A stretch of DNA of 64,000 nucleotides from an uncultured Synechococcus sp. (GTDB lineage: Bacteria > Cyanobacteriota > Cyanobacteriia > PCC-6307 > Cyanobiaceae), in NCBI GenBank assembly GCA_913049535.1, contig CAJWYF010000007.1, positions 1 to 64,000 on the forward strand, written 5' to 3'. Each line of letters starts with the position of its first letter. The first letter of the stretch is position 1. Under the pieces are notes generated by a model that was not told where the DNA came from, did no database searches, and worked only from the letters and a program-made list of their open reading frames with translations. The position numbers were made by a program, and so were the translations under genes. This document shows positions 8,910 through 19,301 of the stretch, in pieces.

Positions 8910-8991
8910 GGGTCGGTGCCCGAGTGGTTAATGGGGGCGGACTGTAAATCCGCTGGCTCTGCCTACGTTGGTTCAAATCCAACCCGGCCCA
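8910..8991 (+). tRNA. tRNA-Tyr (GTA)
   Basis: An 82-nt class II tRNA with a long variable arm. Acceptor halves gggtcgg (8910-8916) and ccggccc (8984-8990) pair with one G-U. The anticodon GTA is at 8944-8946 in loop ctgtaaa, and the T arm is gttgg-ttcaaat-ccaac. The full CCA is not encoded. Confidence 0.95.
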
Positions 8992-9001
8992 CCTTCCACA
9001 T

Positions 9002-9073
<72 letters not shown>

Positions 9074-9306
9074 TACTGAGCGAGGCGGGTGCACCACCCC
9101 TCGCCAGCAAGGCTTTGACATCGTCTGCTCTGCCGCTCTTCAGCGGGGCCATCGCTCGGGGTCAGTGCGCCTTCGATGGGCTTGCCTTGCAGCAAGCACC
9201 TGAGCAGCAAGGGTCTGTTGCAGCAGAGCCGGAGCACGCCGGCCCAGGCCCCATCCACGGCGAGGGAGCGCCAGGGTGCAGCATGCGCCCCAGTTGCCCC
9301 CAGACC

Positions 9307-10659
9307 ATGGCCCCGCTGAGCGCGATGCAGCAGCTGGTGCAGCAAGGCCACACCAGGCCCCTGAACTGGCGCCTCGAGCAGCTGGGACGCCTCGAAGCGC
9401 TGGTGGCGGAGCTGAGCGAGCCCCTGGAAGCGGCCTTGGCCGCCGATCTGGGCAAGCCCGCCCTGGAGGCCTTCTTTGAGGTGGCCGGCATCACCGGCGA
9501 GCTCAAGTTGGCCAAGCGGCAGCTGCGCCGCTGGATGGCCCCCAAACCGGTGCCACTGCCAGCTGCCCAGCGTCCCGGCCGCACCTGGGTGCAGTGCGAA
9601 CCCCTCGGCACGGTGTTGATCCTGGGGCCCTGGAACTACCCCTTCATGCTGCTGCTGCGGCCGCTGGTCACCGCCCTGGCTGCAGGCAACACCGCCATGC
9701 TCAAACCATCGGAGCATGCACCGGCGGTGGCGGACCTCTTGGCCCAGGCGGTGCCTCGGCATTTTGAACCGGAGGTGGTACAGCTGCAGCAGGGAGGTGC
9801 CGAGACCGCCCAGGCCCTGCTGCAGCAACCGTTTGACCACGTCTTCTTCACCGGGGGGACGGCCATCGGGCGCAAGGTGATGCAAACGGCGGCCCAGCAG
9901 CTGATGCCGGTGACGCTGGAATTGGGCGGCAAAAGCCCCTGCATCGTTCTCGATGATGCCGACCTGCAGGTGAGCGCGCGACGCATCGCCTGGGGACGCT
10001 TTCTCAATTCCGGCCAGAGCTGTGTCGCCCCGGACTACGTGCTGGTCACCCCTGCCATGCGCCAGCCGCTGGAAGCGGCCCTGGGCGAGGCCATCGATCA
10101 GTTCTACGGCCCCGATCCGCGTCAGTCAGAGGATTTCGGCCGCCTGGTGAACACGGCCCAGTTCGACCGCCTCGATGGCCTGCTGCAGAACGCCACCGTG
10201 CTCAAAGGCGGCGAGCGCGACCGGGAGCAGCGCTACATCGCCCCCACCCTGGTGGATGGGGATCCAGAGGGGGGACTGATGCAGGAGGAGATCTTTGGGC
10301 CGGTGCTGCCGCTGTTGACCGTGGAGGGCCTGGAGGAGGCCCTGGCGTTCATCCGCGCCAGGGCCAAACCGCTGGCGCTGTATCTCTTCAGCCGTGACAA
10401 GCAAGCGCGCCAGCGGGTGCTGCAGGCCAGCCAGTCCGGGGGGGTGGTCTTCAACGACGTGATCGTCCACGCCGGGGTGCCGGGGTTGCCCTTCGGTGGG
10501 GTGGGCCCCAGCGGCATCGGTCGCTGCCATGGCGAGACCGGCTTCATCGGCTTGTCTAACCAGCGGGCGGTCATGGAGCGCCCCTTTGCCCTGGACCTGG
10601 CCTGGCGTTATCCGCCCTACGGAAACAGGTTGTCACTCCTGCGTCGCCTGCTCAGCTGA
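9307..10659 (+). CDS. Aldehyde dehydrogenase, class 3 type (fatty aldehyde-like)
   Basis: About 450 residues from the ATG at 9307 (an ATG at 9283 is an alternative). The shorter ALDH3-type length lacks the N-terminal extension of class 1/2 enzymes. Visible motifs are ILGPWNYPFMLLLRPLV, FFTGGTAIGRKVM, the catalytic Glu in LELGGKSP, and the catalytic Cys in NSGQSCVAPDY, with EEIFGPVLP near the end. It oxidises aldehydes to acids with NAD(P), and in cyanobacteria related enzymes act on fatty or apocarotenoid aldehydes. The frame is open back through both tRNAs, but that part is not protein. Confidence 0.88.
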   Translation: MAPLSAMQQLVQQGHTRPLNWRLEQLGRLEALVAELSEPLEAALAADLGKPALEAFFEVAGITGELKLAKRQLRRWMAPKPVPLPAAQRPGRTWVQCEPLGTVLILGPWNYPFMLLLRPLVTALAAGNTAMLKPSEHAPAVADLLAQAVPRHFEPEVVQLQQGGAETAQALLQQPFDHVFFTGGTAIGRKVMQTAAQQLMPVTLELGGKSPCIVLDDADLQVSARRIAWGRFLNSGQSCVAPDYVLVTPAMRQPLEAALGEAIDQFYGPDPRQSEDFGRLVNTAQFDRLDGLLQNATVLKGGERDREQRYIAPTLVDGDPEGGLMQEEIFGPVLPLLTVEGLEEALAFIRARAKPLALYLFSRDKQARQRVLQASQSGGVVFNDVIVHAGVPGLPFGGVGPSGIGRCHGETGFIGLSNQRAVMERPFALDLAWRYPPYGNRLSLLRRLLS

Positions 10660-10730
10660 AAGAGGGGCACACAGGGACTGGCATCGCGGCCCTCGCTGCT
10701 TATGGTGCAGCCACTCATTATTCGCTGGTC

Positions 10731-11324
10731 ATGCGTAAATCCCTGCTGGCATTGCTGCTGGTTGCAGCGGCCCTGCCCCTGCGTGCGCAGGAGGCAGTTC
10801 ACGTCATGAAGCCCAAGCAAACCCTCTCGGCGGTTTCCCGCCTGTACGGCGTACCGCTCAAGACCCTGATCCGTATCAACGGGATCACCAACCCCAACAA
10901 GATCAAGATCGGCACCGCCATCAAGCTTCCCGCGGGCACCCAAACCGTGTCCACCTCCTCGAGCGATCTGGCCACCCGCAGTCGCACAGCACCTGAGACC
11001 AGCACCAACACCGCTGCAGCCAGCACCAGCGATGAGGCCAAAGAGCCCAAGGTGATGGCCAAGAAAACCGCCAGTGCGGACTGGCGCTACTACGGCCCGC
11101 TGCAGGTGGACTGGAACAACTGGCGCAGCATGGCCGGCAGCCTGGTGGCCCCCAGCCTGAACAAAGAAGGCCAGCCTCTTTATGTCGCCGTCAACTGCGG
11201 CGCCCGCAAGCTCAACGTCACCGGACCAGCCGGCGCTTGGAAGACCTGGGAAGCACCGTCAGAAGATTTCGAACGCGATCTGGTCAAGGCCGCCTGCCTC
11301 GATCCCGATCTCGCCAAGGGCTGA
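10731..11324 (+). CDS. Exported LysM domain protein
   Basis: A 197-residue protein with a signal peptide ([20 protein letters not shown]) and one LysM domain directly after it ([20 protein letters not shown] through [10 protein letters not shown]). A Ser/Thr/Ala-rich linker follows, then an unrecognised C-terminal domain with conserved-looking Trp residues ([20 protein letters not shown]). LysM binds peptidoglycan, so a cell-wall role is likely. Its last 145 bases overlap the 3' part of the convergent recQ frame. Confidence 0.8.
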   Translation: MRKSLLALLLVAAALPLRAQEAVHVMKPKQTLSAVSRLYGVPLKTLIRINGITNPNKIKIGTAIKLPAGTQTVSTSSSDLATRSRTAPETSTNTAAASTSDEAKEPKVMAKKTASADWRYYGPLQVDWNNWRSMAGSLVAPSLNKEGQPLYVAVNCGARKLNVTGPAGAWKTWEAPSEDFERDLVKAACLDPDLAKG

Positions 11325-12841
11325 TCCAGCAACCCTGCTGGCGGCTCAGGCCAACGCAAGGGCCTGGGCCGACGCAACCAGGCCTGTCCGGCTGAGGTGA
11401 TCCACAACCGCTTGCCGCTGTCATTTTCGTTGACGAGTTCGGCTTCCACCAGACGGCGCAGACGCCAGCGCCACAGCGGTGCTGGCGTCTGCTCATCGGC
11501 CAGATCGGCCGCCAGATCAGCCGCCTCAAGGCCTTGGCTGGCCTCAGCTAAAGACTCCAGCAGGGGGAGAACATCAGCCTGCGCGTCCTGCAGCAGCGGC
11601 GGGTTGAGGCAGCGGTCGCAACTGCCGCAGGGTTCGGCCAATTCACCGACAGCCAAGAGCAGGGCCTGCTGACGGCACCCCGCCCCCTCCGCCACCGACT
11701 CCATCAGCCTGAATTGATGCTGCGCTTGTCGTCCGCGCTGCTCCTCAGACGCATCACGGCTGGCGCGAATCGTCCAGGCCAGGCTGCCGCGATCGCCATC
11801 GCCGTAGAGCATCACCACCTCAGCCGGCTCACCGTCGCGGCCGGCACGGCCTGACTCCTGCAGATAGCCCTCCGGGCTGGAGGGCAGGTCCAGATGCAGC
11901 ACCAGGCCCACATCCGGTCGGTCCACCCCCATGCCAAAGGCCACGGTAGCCACCAGCACTGGGTTGGATTCCTGCTGAAAGCGCTGCAGCGCCTCAAGCC
12001 GGCTCTCCGCGTCCATTCCCGCGTGGTAGGCCAAGGCAGGCAAGCCGGCGTCCCGCAGCTGGGCGGCCCAACGCTCCACCCCGCGCCGGGTGCGGCTGTA
12101 TATCAGCACGGCCCCACGGGCGGTGCGCGCCTGCTCCAGCACCAGCGGCAGCGGTTCAGCCGGCCGCAGCTGCATGCGATAGCGCAGGTTGCGCCGCTGG
12201 GCCGAACGCACCTGGATCAACGGACGGCGCAGCTGCAGCAAGCGGATGATGTCAGCCCGCACCCGCGGTGGTGCTGTGGCGCTGAGTGCCACCAGCGGCA
12301 CGCCGGGGCAGAGGCGCCGCAAGCTGCCCAGGCGCCGGTAATCGGGGCGGAAGTCATGGCCCCAGGCGCTGATGCAGTGGGCTTCATCCACCGCCAGGGC
12401 CACCAACTGGCCTTGATCAATGAGGTCCTCGAGCAGGCGCTGGCTGGCCTCCCCCTGCAGCCGCTCTGGCGCCAAATACAGCAGGCGCAACTCACGCTTC
12501 TCAAGCCGCTGGCGCAACTGCAGCCGCTCCTGGGGATTCATGCCGCCATGCAGGCAGGCCGCTGCCACACCGCGGCGCGTGAGCTGGGCTACCTGGTCCT
12601 GCATCAGGGCAACCAGCGGTGAGATGACCACCACCACACCGCGGCGCACCACCGCTGGCAGCTGATAGCAAAGCGATTTGCCGGCGCCCGTGGGCAGCAC
12701 GGCCAAGCAGTCTCGTCCCGCCAGGAGGGCTTCCACCACCTCACGCTGCCCGGGGCGGAAGCCGTTGTAACCAAACCCCTGCTGCAGCGCGGCCTGCAAC
12801 AGATCCGTCTCAGCCTGCGGCGCGGCGTTGGAATCCTTCAC
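11180..12841 (-). CDS. recQ: ATP-dependent DNA helicase RecQ
   Basis: About 553 residues. It contains the DEAH helicase core: Walker [34 protein letters not shown] (RecQ DEAH and aromatic-rich loop), [13 protein letters not shown] and the C-terminal [19 protein letters not shown] Zn-type cysteine cluster (EPCGSCDRC) follows. RecQ unwinds forked and recombination DNA. A GTG at 12841 gives [14 protein letters not shown] and is the likely start, because codons upstream belong to the shadow of the neighbouring gene. The C terminus reads on past a normal end into the LysM gene, ending in low-complexity Arg/Ser-rich sequence. Confidence 0.88.
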   Translation of the reverse strand: MKDSNAAPQAETDLLQAALQQGFGYNGFRPGQREVVEALLAGRDCLAVLPTGAGKSLCYQLPAVVRRGVVVVISPLVALMQDQVAQLTRRGVAAACLHGGMNPQERLQLRQRLEKRELRLLYLAPERLQGEASQRLLEDLIDQGQLVALAVDEAHCISAWGHDFRPDYRRLGSLRRLCPGVPLVALSATAPPRVRADIIRLLQLRRPLIQVRSAQRRNLRYRMQLRPAEPLPLVLEQARTARGAVLIYSRTRRGVERWAAQLRDAGLPALAYHAGMDAESRLEALQRFQQESNPVLVATVAFGMGVDRPDVGLVLHLDLPSSPEGYLQESGRAGRDGEPAEVVMLYGDGDRGSLAWTIRASRDASEEQRGRQAQHQFRLMESVAEGAGCRQQALLLAVGELAEPCGSCDRCLNPPLLQDAQADVLPLLESLAEASQGLEAADLAADLADEQTPAPLWRWRLRRLVEAELVNENDSGKRLWITSAGQAWLRRPRPLRWPEPPAGLLDQPLARSGSRQAALTRSRSKSSDGASQVFQAPAGPVTLSLRAPQLTAT

Positions 12842-12884
12842 GAACGGACGGTACCGGCTGTCGGGGGGCCGGCAAGGGGCAGCC

Positions 12885-13934
12885 TCAGGCGGCCTGCTGA
12901 TAAGGCGGCGCCTCGAGCTGATCGGCGTTCTCCTCCACCAGTTGCAGCCGCAGGCGCTTACCACCGGCCAGCTCGCCCAGTGAGACGCGCAGATTGCTGC
13001 CGCTGAGGCTCTCCAGGCCCTGCAGCAGGCTGCGCAGATAGGGGGTGCTGCTGCCGCTCTCGAGCCAGAGCCGTTCGTGCAGCCCCCCCAGACGGCGCCA
13101 GCTGGTGTGGAGCTTGAGCACCGCCTGTTCCAGCTGCTGCGCCTGGCCGACCACATCAGCCACCAGCCCGAGCATGTCCAGCCGTTGGGCCTCCTGCATC
13201 GCTTTTTCCAGATCGATGCTCTCGTGCTGCAACGCCCGCACCGCCATGCCTGCTTCTGATGCCTTGGTGAGCCAGCGGGCCGTGGAGGTCACATCCTTGA
13301 TGCGCTCGAGCTCAGGCTCCTCCTTCAGCACACGCCGCAGGTCGTCCTGCTGGGGCTCCGGCAGCTTGGCCAGCTCGCGCACCAGCGGTGCCACCGCCTT
13401 GGGGGGCAGCAGGTTCTGCTGGGTGCGCTCGCGGATCTCATCGGGCAGCAGGGGGCTGGTGGCCGCTGTGAATTCATCGGTGAGACGGCGCACCTGCTTG
13501 CGGGTGATCTGCTGGCCTTCATTGGCAGCCTCACTGATCAGTTGCTGCACCTCCGGATCGGCCTGGGCCGTTTCAACAAACGCGCGCTTGGAGAAGTTGT
13601 TGACGCAGGCTTCCTCCAGCAGTCCCTCCCCCACCAGGCTGTTGGCCGACTCCGCCAGCTGGATCAAGCTGTAGGCGCGGGTCTTGCTGATTTCACGCTC
13701 CCGCAGCCACTGCAGAAAGCCAGCACCACGGCCCTCCCCACCGCGTTTTTCGCGATCGCGCACCGCAGCCAGGATGCGGCCACGCCAGATCTCGGTCTGC
13801 AGATCAAAGCGGTCGCATAACTCCCAGGCCTGCTCCAGCCGGGCATGGAATTCCATGCTGCTGATGTCGTCCTGATCCGGGTCCGGCAGGTCGAGGTTGA
13901 GGGCCGGCGGTTCCAGAGCAGGAGAAACAACCAC
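12885..13934 (-). CDS. Conserved cyanobacterial protein with DUF3102-like N-terminal region
   Basis: A 349-residue soluble protein. Residues about 25-100 ([19 protein letters not shown] through [20 protein letters not shown]) resemble DUF3102/KilA-type DNA-binding helices found in plasmid and phage-related proteins: a long helix, then a short WL-x-fold and a helix-turn-helix. The rest is helical and acidic, with charged repeats ([39 protein letters not shown]) and a possible coiled coil. It precedes recQ by 43 bases on the same strand, so a DNA-related role is plausible. The likeness is by eye only. Confidence 0.6.
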   Translation of the reverse strand: MVVSPALEPPALNLDLPDPDQDDISSMEFHARLEQAWELCDRFDLQTEIWRGRILAAVRDREKRGGEGRGAGFLQWLREREISKTRAYSLIQLAESANSLVGEGLLEEACVNNFSKRAFVETAQADPEVQQLISEAANEGQQITRKQVRRLTDEFTAATSPLLPDEIRERTQQNLLPPKAVAPLVRELAKLPEPQQDDLRRVLKEEPELERIKDVTSTARWLTKASEAGMAVRALQHESIDLEKAMQEAQRLDMLGLVADVVGQAQQLEQAVLKLHTSWRRLGGLHERLWLESGSSTPYLRSLLQGLESLSGSNLRVSLGELAGGKRLRLQLVEENADQLEAPPYQQAA

Positions 13935-14031
13935 GAAGGCGAAAGCATGGGCCGCGACGAATCATGACGGCCCACCGGCATGGTGCGATAGCGCAGGTAG
14001 GTTTCAAACCGTCTGATCCCTTCCGTCCGAG

Positions 14032-14241
14032 ATGGCGATTTCCCGCGGCGACAAGGTGCGCATCAAGCGTCCCGAGTCCTACTGGTTCAACGAAGTGGGC
14101 ACGGTGGCCTCCATTGACACCTCCGGCATCCGCTACCCCGTGGTGGTTCGCTTCGAGAAGGTGAACTACAACGGCTTCTCCGGCGTTGATGGCGGCATCA
14201 ATACCAACAATTTCGCGGAAGCTGAGCTGGATCCCGCCTGA
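14032..14241 (+). CDS. psaE: Photosystem I reaction centre subunit IV
   Basis: A 69-residue SH3-like stromal subunit of photosystem I that helps dock ferredoxin. The sequence [20 protein letters not shown], followed by [24 protein letters not shown], is unmistakable PsaE. It is transcribed alone, divergent from the DUF3102-like gene, and ends eight bases before mutM. Confidence 0.97.
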   Translation: MAISRGDKVRIKRPESYWFNEVGTVASIDTSGIRYPVVVRFEKVNYNGFSGVDGGINTNNFAEAELDPA

Positions 14242-14248
14242 GCGCGGG

Positions 14249-15097
14249 GTGCCTGAGCTTCCTGAAGTTGAAACGGTTCGCCGCGGCCTGGAGCTGCAGG
14301 TGGGCCGTTTTTGCATTGAACGCGTTGAGGTGCTGCGCAGCCGTGCCGTGGCAGCCCCCAAAGGGGATCCCCTCGGCTTTGAAGCCGCACTGGCGGGCTG
14401 CACCCTGGCCGGCTGGCGTCGACGCGGCAAGTACCTCATTGCCGAGCTTGAACGCGATGGCGCTGCCGCCGGCGAGCTCGGGGCCCATCTACGCATGACC
14501 GGTCAATTCCAATGGCTCAGCGCAGGGGAGCGAGAGGCCTGCAGCCACACCCGCGTGCGCTTCCATGGCGCAGACCGAGAACTGCGCTTTGTCGATGTGC
14601 GCTCCTTCGGCGAGTTGTGGCATGTGCCCCTGGGCACGGCCACAGAACAGGTCATCACCGGACTGTGCCGGCTTGGCCCGGAGCCATTCAGCCCTGACTT
14701 CACGGCCAGTTACCTGCGCCAGCGCCTCAAGGGCTCAAGCCGGCCGATCAAAAATGCCCTGCTCGATCAGGCAATGGTGGCGGGAGCCGGCAACATCTAT
14801 GCCGACGAAAGCCTGTTCATGGCTGGGATCCGCCCGCACACACCAGCCGGGCGGCTGAGCCTGAGCCAACTGCAGACCCTTCGCGATGCCCTGGTGGAGG
14901 TGCTGGAGCAGAGCATCGGTGCGGGGGGCACCACGTTCAGCGACTTCCGCGACCTGACTGGCACCAACGGCAACTACGGCGGCCAGGCCTGGGTCTACCG
15001 CCGCGGTGGTCAGCCCTGCCGCCGCTGCGGCACCGAGCTGCGGCGGGACACACTGGGGGGACGCAGCAGCCACTGGTGCCCCACGTGTCAGAGCTGA
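14249..15097 (+). CDS. mutM: Formamidopyrimidine-DNA glycosylase
   Basis: About 282 residues. The start must be the GTG at 14249, because Fpg needs the mature N-terminal Pro-Glu (PELPEVETVRRGL) as catalytic nucleophile. The H2TH region (AGAGNIYADESLFMAGI) and the C-terminal zinc finger (CRRCG...CPTC) are present. The enzyme excises 8-oxoguanine and other oxidised purines, and follows psaE closely. The 3' end overlaps mtnB by 22 bases. Confidence 0.95.
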   Translation: MPELPEVETVRRGLELQVGRFCIERVEVLRSRAVAAPKGDPLGFEAALAGCTLAGWRRRGKYLIAELERDGAAAGELGAHLRMTGQFQWLSAGEREACSHTRVRFHGADRELRFVDVRSFGELWHVPLGTATEQVITGLCRLGPEPFSPDFTASYLRQRLKGSSRPIKNALLDQAMVAGAGNIYADESLFMAGIRPHTPAGRLSLSQLQTLRDALVEVLEQSIGAGGTTFSDFRDLTGTNGNYGGQAWVYRRGGQPCRRCGTELRRDTLGGRSSHWCPTCQS

Positions 15098-15705
15098 ACG
15101 AGCAGCTGGTCGCGGTGATCGCTGATGTGCACCGCCGCGGCTGGTGCGATGGCACCGGTGGCAACTTCAGCTGCGTGCAGCAGCGGCAGCCGTTGCGGTT
15201 GCTGATGGCTCCCAGCGGCGTGGATAAAGGCCAGGTGGCAACAGCTGATCTGATCGTGGTGGATGAGGGCGCCGCCGTGGTCGAGGGCCACGGGCGCGCC
15301 AGCGCCGAAACGCTGCTTCACCTCGCGATCGTGCAGCAGTGCGGCGCCGGCGCTGTCCTGCACAGCCACTCTCAGGCCGGCACGCTGCTGTCGCAGTGGG
15401 CCCTTGCCCAAGGCGAGCTTGGCCACCAAGGGCTGGAGATGCTCAAAGGCCTGGAGGGCATCACCAGCCATGCCTGCCGCGTGGCCGTGCCGGTGCTGGC
15501 CAATGACCAGGACCTGCAGCGCCTGAGTCAGGCCGCCAGGCCACAGCTGGCTGCGGCGCCCCATGGGTTGTTGATCGCCGGCCATGGCCTCTATGCCTGG
15601 GGCAGGGATCTCATTGCCGCCCAGCGGCATCTGCAGATCCACGAATTCCTGCTGGAGCAGCGCTGGAGACAGCTGCTGCTCCAGGGTTTTGGGCTGCAGC
15701 CATGA
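15076..15705 (+). CDS. mtnB: Methylthioribulose-1-phosphate dehydratase
   Basis: A 209-residue class II aldolase-fold enzyme of methionine salvage. Metal-binding motifs are LHSHSQAG and GHGLYAWG, and GTGGNFSCV is the substrate loop near the N terminus. Start codons are GTG at 15076 or 15085, both inside the end of mutM. Its stop overlaps the start of mtnC by four bases (ATGA), so mtnB and mtnC are coupled. Confidence 0.92.
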   Translation: MPHVSELNEQLVAVIADVHRRGWCDGTGGNFSCVQQRQPLRLLMAPSGVDKGQVATADLIVVDEGAAVVEGHGRASAETLLHLAIVQQCGAGAVLHSHSQAGTLLSQWALAQGELGHQGLEMLKGLEGITSHACRVAVPVLANDQDLQRLSQAARPQLAAAPHGLLIAGHGLYAWGRDLIAAQRHLQIHEFLLEQRWRQLLLQGFGLQP

Positions 15706-16442
15706 TCAGCTTTTCAGGCCTCAACGCCGTGGTGCTCGACATTGAGGGCACCACCTGCCCGGTGGATTTCGTGGCTGGCACCCTCTTCCCCTACGCCGCC
15801 GAGCAGCTGCCGCACTTTTTGCAGCGCCATGGCCAAAGCGATCCCGTGCAGCAGCAGCTGGCGCACGTGTGGAGCGCCTGGGAGCAGGAGAGCGATCCGG
15901 AGGCGCCAACGCCACCAGCTGGACGGATGCCAACAGAAGCGGTGCCCTACCTGCAGTGGCTCATCGCCCAAGACCGCAAGTTCACACCGCTCAAGGATTT
16001 GCAAGGGCAGATCTGGGCCGATGGCTACGGCAGCGGCGATCTGCAGGCCCCCCTGTTCCCCGATGTTGCCGCGGCCCTGGCGCGCTGGCAGGGCCTGGGC
16101 CTGCAGCTGGCGGTCTACTCCTCAGGATCGGTTCAAGCCCAGCAGCTGCTCTATGGCCACAGCAGCTCGGGGGACTTACGCCACTTCTTTGGCAGCTGGT
16201 TTGACACCAAGGTGGGCTCCAAGCGGGAGAGCACCAGCTACCGCAAGCTCTGCGCGGGGTTGGGCCAAACGCCAACGTCTGCGCTTTTCCTCAGTGACAG
16301 CAATGCTGAGCTGAGTGCAGCGGCAGCAGCGGGTCTGCAGGTCTGCGGCTGCCAACGGCTGGGCAATCCTGAGGCCATCGCTGCGCCCTGGCCTGTTGTC
16401 GAGCAATTTTCAAGCCTGGCGCTGAGCCCAGCTGCTGTTTAG
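15702..16442 (+). CDS. mtnC: Enolase-phosphatase E1 (acireductone synthase)
   Basis: A 246-residue HAD enzyme that enolises and dephosphorylates 2,3-diketo-5-methylthiopentyl-1-phosphate, feeding mtnD. HAD motif I is VVLDIEGTTCPVDFV, with the E1-specific IEGTT, and later motifs are VYSSGSVQAQQLL, KVGSKRESTSYRKL and FLSDSNAELSAA. It is coupled to mtnB. Confidence 0.94.
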   Translation: MISFSGLNAVVLDIEGTTCPVDFVAGTLFPYAAEQLPHFLQRHGQSDPVQQQLAHVWSAWEQESDPEAPTPPAGRMPTEAVPYLQWLIAQDRKFTPLKDLQGQIWADGYGSGDLQAPLFPDVAAALARWQGLGLQLAVYSSGSVQAQQLLYGHSSSGDLRHFFGSWFDTKVGSKRESTSYRKLCAGLGQTPTSALFLSDSNAELSAAAAAGLQVCGCQRLGNPEAIAAPWPVVEQFSSLALSPAAV

Positions 16443-16471
16443 CTTGAAAAGATCGCACAACCGACGGGGCG

Positions 16472-17992
16472 ATGGCCAGGATGCACCGCCCGCGCGCAAG
16501 AGGCGAGAACACGACCCGACCGAACTCCGGAGAAGCGGAGGTGGTCAGCCAGGCGGAAGCCCTGTTTGAGCAGACCCTGGTGCCGGTCAGGGGCCAGCTC
16601 GCCGGTGCAGTCGCTGCCCTCGAGAGCAACCTCAACAACAGCGAACTGAACTACGGCGAGATCTTCCTGCGCGACAACGTGCCGGTGATGGTCTACCTGC
16701 TGCTGCGGGGGCGCTTTCAGACCGTTCGACACTTTCTCGATCTCTGCCTGGAGCTGCAGAGCCGGTCGTACCGCACCCGCGGGGTGTTCCCGACCAGTTT
16801 TGTGGAGGAGGACGGCCAGATCCTGGCGGATTACGGCCAGCGTTCGATCGGTCGCATCACATCCGTCGATGCCTCGCTGTGGTGGCCGGTGCTGTGCTGG
16901 ATGTACGTGCGTGCCAGCGGTGATCGGGGCTACGGCGCCAGCCCCAAGGTGCAGCGTGCCGTTCAGCTGCTGCTGGATCTGGTGCTGCAGCCCAGCTTCT
17001 ACGAGCCGCCTGTGCTCTTCGTGCCGGATTGCGCCTTCATGATTGATCGCCCCATGGATGTCTGGGGCGCTCCGCTGGAGGTGGAGGTGCTGCTGTTTGG
17101 CTGCCTCAAGAGTTGCTGCCAGCTGATGGGTTTGGTGGACAGCCAGGGGCACGGCGGACCGCTGATCCAACAACGACTGGAACTCACCCGCACCTGGATG
17201 CGGGACCTGCGGGTCTACCTGCTGAACCACTACTGGGTCACCGGTAAGACCATGCAGGTGCTGCGCCGGCGGCCCACCGAACAGTACGGAGAGCACCAGT
17301 CACGCAATGAATTCAACGTGCAGCCTGAGGTGATTCCTCACTGGTTGCAGGAATGGCTCGATGACCGTGGCGGCTACCTGATTGGCAACATGCGCACCGG
17401 CCGGCCCGACTTTCGCTTCTACAGCCTTGGCAATGCCCTGGGCTCATTGTTTGGCCTGCTGACCGGACCCCAGCAGCTGGCCTTGTTCCGGCTGGTGATT
17501 CACAACCGCGATCACTTGATGGCGGAGATGCCGATGCGCATCTGCCATCCGCCGATGGAGCAGGACGAATGGATCACCAATACGGGCATGGATCCCAAAA
17601 ACTGGCCCTGGAGTTATCACAATGGCGGCCACTGGCCCAGCCTGCTGTGGCCCATGGCCGCAGCAGTGCTGATGCATCAGCGACTGCATCCCAACGACGA
17701 CATGCTGCTGCTGGGCCAGACCCGCACGATGCTGGAGGAGTGCTACTGGCAGCAGCTCAACCAGCTACCCAGGCAGCAGTGGGCTGAATACTTCGATGGG
17801 CCCACCGGCGCCTGGGTCGGCCAGCAGGCCCGCACCAACCAGACCTGGACCATCGTTGGCTTCCTGCTGCTGCATCACCTGATGCGGCGGGCGCCGCAGG
17901 ACGTCAAGCTGCTGGATCTCGATGAAAGCGGCAGCTTGAAGCTTTCCTTCCATGAGGAAGCCAAACAAAATGAAAGCCCCCCTGACGAGTAG
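16472..17992 (+). CDS. Alkaline/neutral invertase (GH100)
   Basis: A 506-residue cytosolic sucrose hydrolase. The family pattern is clear: NYGEIFLRDNVPVMVYLLL, GRITSVDASLWWPVL, MIDRPMDVWGAPLEVEVLLF, GYLIGNMRTGRPDFRFYSLG and TNTGMDPKNWPWSYHNGGHW. The acid residues in the first and third stretches are the expected catalytic sites. No sucrose synthesis gene is adjacent. The first 30 residues are variable, so a slightly later start is possible. Confidence 0.92.
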   Translation: MARMHRPRARGENTTRPNSGEAEVVSQAEALFEQTLVPVRGQLAGAVAALESNLNNSELNYGEIFLRDNVPVMVYLLLRGRFQTVRHFLDLCLELQSRSYRTRGVFPTSFVEEDGQILADYGQRSIGRITSVDASLWWPVLCWMYVRASGDRGYGASPKVQRAVQLLLDLVLQPSFYEPPVLFVPDCAFMIDRPMDVWGAPLEVEVLLFGCLKSCCQLMGLVDSQGHGGPLIQQRLELTRTWMRDLRVYLLNHYWVTGKTMQVLRRRPTEQYGEHQSRNEFNVQPEVIPHWLQEWLDDRGGYLIGNMRTGRPDFRFYSLGNALGSLFGLLTGPQQLALFRLVIHNRDHLMAEMPMRICHPPMEQDEWITNTGMDPKNWPWSYHNGGHWPSLLWPMAAAVLMHQRLHPNDDMLLLGQTRTMLEECYWQQLNQLPRQQWAEYFDGPTGAWVGQQARTNQTWTIVGFLLLHHLMRRAPQDVKLLDLDESGSLKLSFHEEAKQNESPPDE

Positions 17993-18039
17993 GAGAGCTT
18001 TCTCAAAGAGTATTGATTGAAATTGACTTCAGAAGCTGA

Positions 18040-18522
18040 TCAGAACAGGCCCAGGGTGAGGGACTTATCGATGGGCAGGCAGGCGCCAATGCCCAGATAA
18101 ATGGTGAAGGCTGTACCGAAGAGGAACACTCCCATGGCCACTGGACGGCGGAAGGGGTTCTGGAACTTGTTGAAGCTCTCGATGAAGGGAACCAACATCA
18201 GGCCCAGGGGGATCATGGTCTGCAGCGCGATACCCAGCAGCTTGTTGGGCACCACACGCAGGATCTGGAACACCGGATAGAGGTACCACTCAGGCAGGAT
18301 TTCCAGCGGTGTGGCGAAGGGATCAGCCTTATCGCCCAGCATGGCTGGATCCAGAACAGCCAGAGCGACCATGCAAGCGATGGTGCCCAGGATGACGACA
18401 GGGAAGATGTAGAGAAGATCGTTGGGCCAGGCGGGCTCACCGTAATAGTTATGGCCCATGCCCTTGGCCAGCTTGGCGCGCAGCTTGGGATCGTTCAGAT
18501 CCGGTTCCTTGAGGACGTGCAT
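18040..18522 (-). CDS. petD: Cytochrome b6-f complex subunit IV
   Basis: A 160-residue thylakoid protein with three membrane segments. The N terminus [20 protein letters not shown] and the PEWY quinol-site motif ([16 protein letters not shown]) are diagnostic. Start is the ATG at 18522. It is downstream of petB in a petB-petD unit with 57 bases between. Confidence 0.97.
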   Translation of the reverse strand: MHVLKEPDLNDPKLRAKLAKGMGHNYYGEPAWPNDLLYIFPVVILGTIACMVALAVLDPAMLGDKADPFATPLEILPEWYLYPVFQILRVVPNKLLGIALQTMIPLGLMLVPFIESFNKFQNPFRRPVAMGVFLFGTAFTIYLGIGACLPIDKSLTLGLF

Positions 18523-18579
18523 GACAGAAGATTCAGGGGTGGGAATGTGTTGTCCGAAGACTAGGCAGGACACCAGTAA

Positions 18580-19236
18580 TCAGAGGGGACCGGAGATGCC
18601 TTGCTTACGAATCATCAGGAAGTGGGCCAGCATGAACACAGCCAGCAGCCAGGGCAGCACAAAGGTGTGCAAGGAGTAGAAACGGGTCAGGGTTGATTGA
18701 CCAACGCTTTCGCCGCCGCGGAGCAGCTCAACCATGAAGTCACCGACAACGGGCACAGCAGCAGGCACACCCGAAACGATCTTCACAGCCCAGTAACCAA
18801 CCTGATCCCAGGGCAGGGAATAGCCCGTCACACCAAAGGACACCGTGATCACAGCCATGGTGACGCCGGTCACCCAGGTGAGCTCACGGGGACGCTTGAA
18901 GCCGCCTGTCAAATAGACGCGGAAGACGTGGAGGATCAGCATCAGCACCATCATGCTGGCGCTCCAGCGGTGAACCGAGCGGATCAGCCAACCGAAGCTC
19001 ACGTCCGTCATCAAGTACTGAACGGAGCTGTAAGCCTCGACAACAGTGGGCTTGTAATAGAAAGTCATCGCAAACCCGGTGGCGAACTGAATCAGAAAGC
19101 ACACCAGGGTGATGCCACCCAGGCAATAGAAGATGTTGACGTGGGGCGGGACGTACTTGGAGGAGACATCGTCGACGATGTCCTGGATCTCCAGACGTTC
19201 GTTGAACCAGTCGTAGACGGGGGAGGAGTTCGCCAT
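18580..19236 (-). CDS. petB: Cytochrome b6
   Basis: A 218-residue b6-f subunit with four transmembrane helices. Heme-ligand histidines lie in [20 protein letters not shown] and in [20 protein letters not shown]. The N terminus [20 protein letters not shown] is typical. It is divergent from ctpA with a 65-base shared promoter region. Confidence 0.97.
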   Translation of the reverse strand: MANSSPVYDWFNERLEIQDIVDDVSSKYVPPHVNIFYCLGGITLVCFLIQFATGFAMTFYYKPTVVEAYSSVQYLMTDVSFGWLIRSVHRWSASMMVLMLILHVFRVYLTGGFKRPRELTWVTGVTMAVITVSFGVTGYSLPWDQVGYWAVKIVSGVPAAVPVVGDFMVELLRGGESVGQSTLTRFYSLHTFVLPWLLAVFMLAHFLMIRKQGISGPL

Positions 19237-19301
19237 TCGGGAGAGAAGGGTTGCCCGGGAGCGGGTGGTGGCGAGAGTCTAACGACAGTCCTGAGGTCGT
19301 T

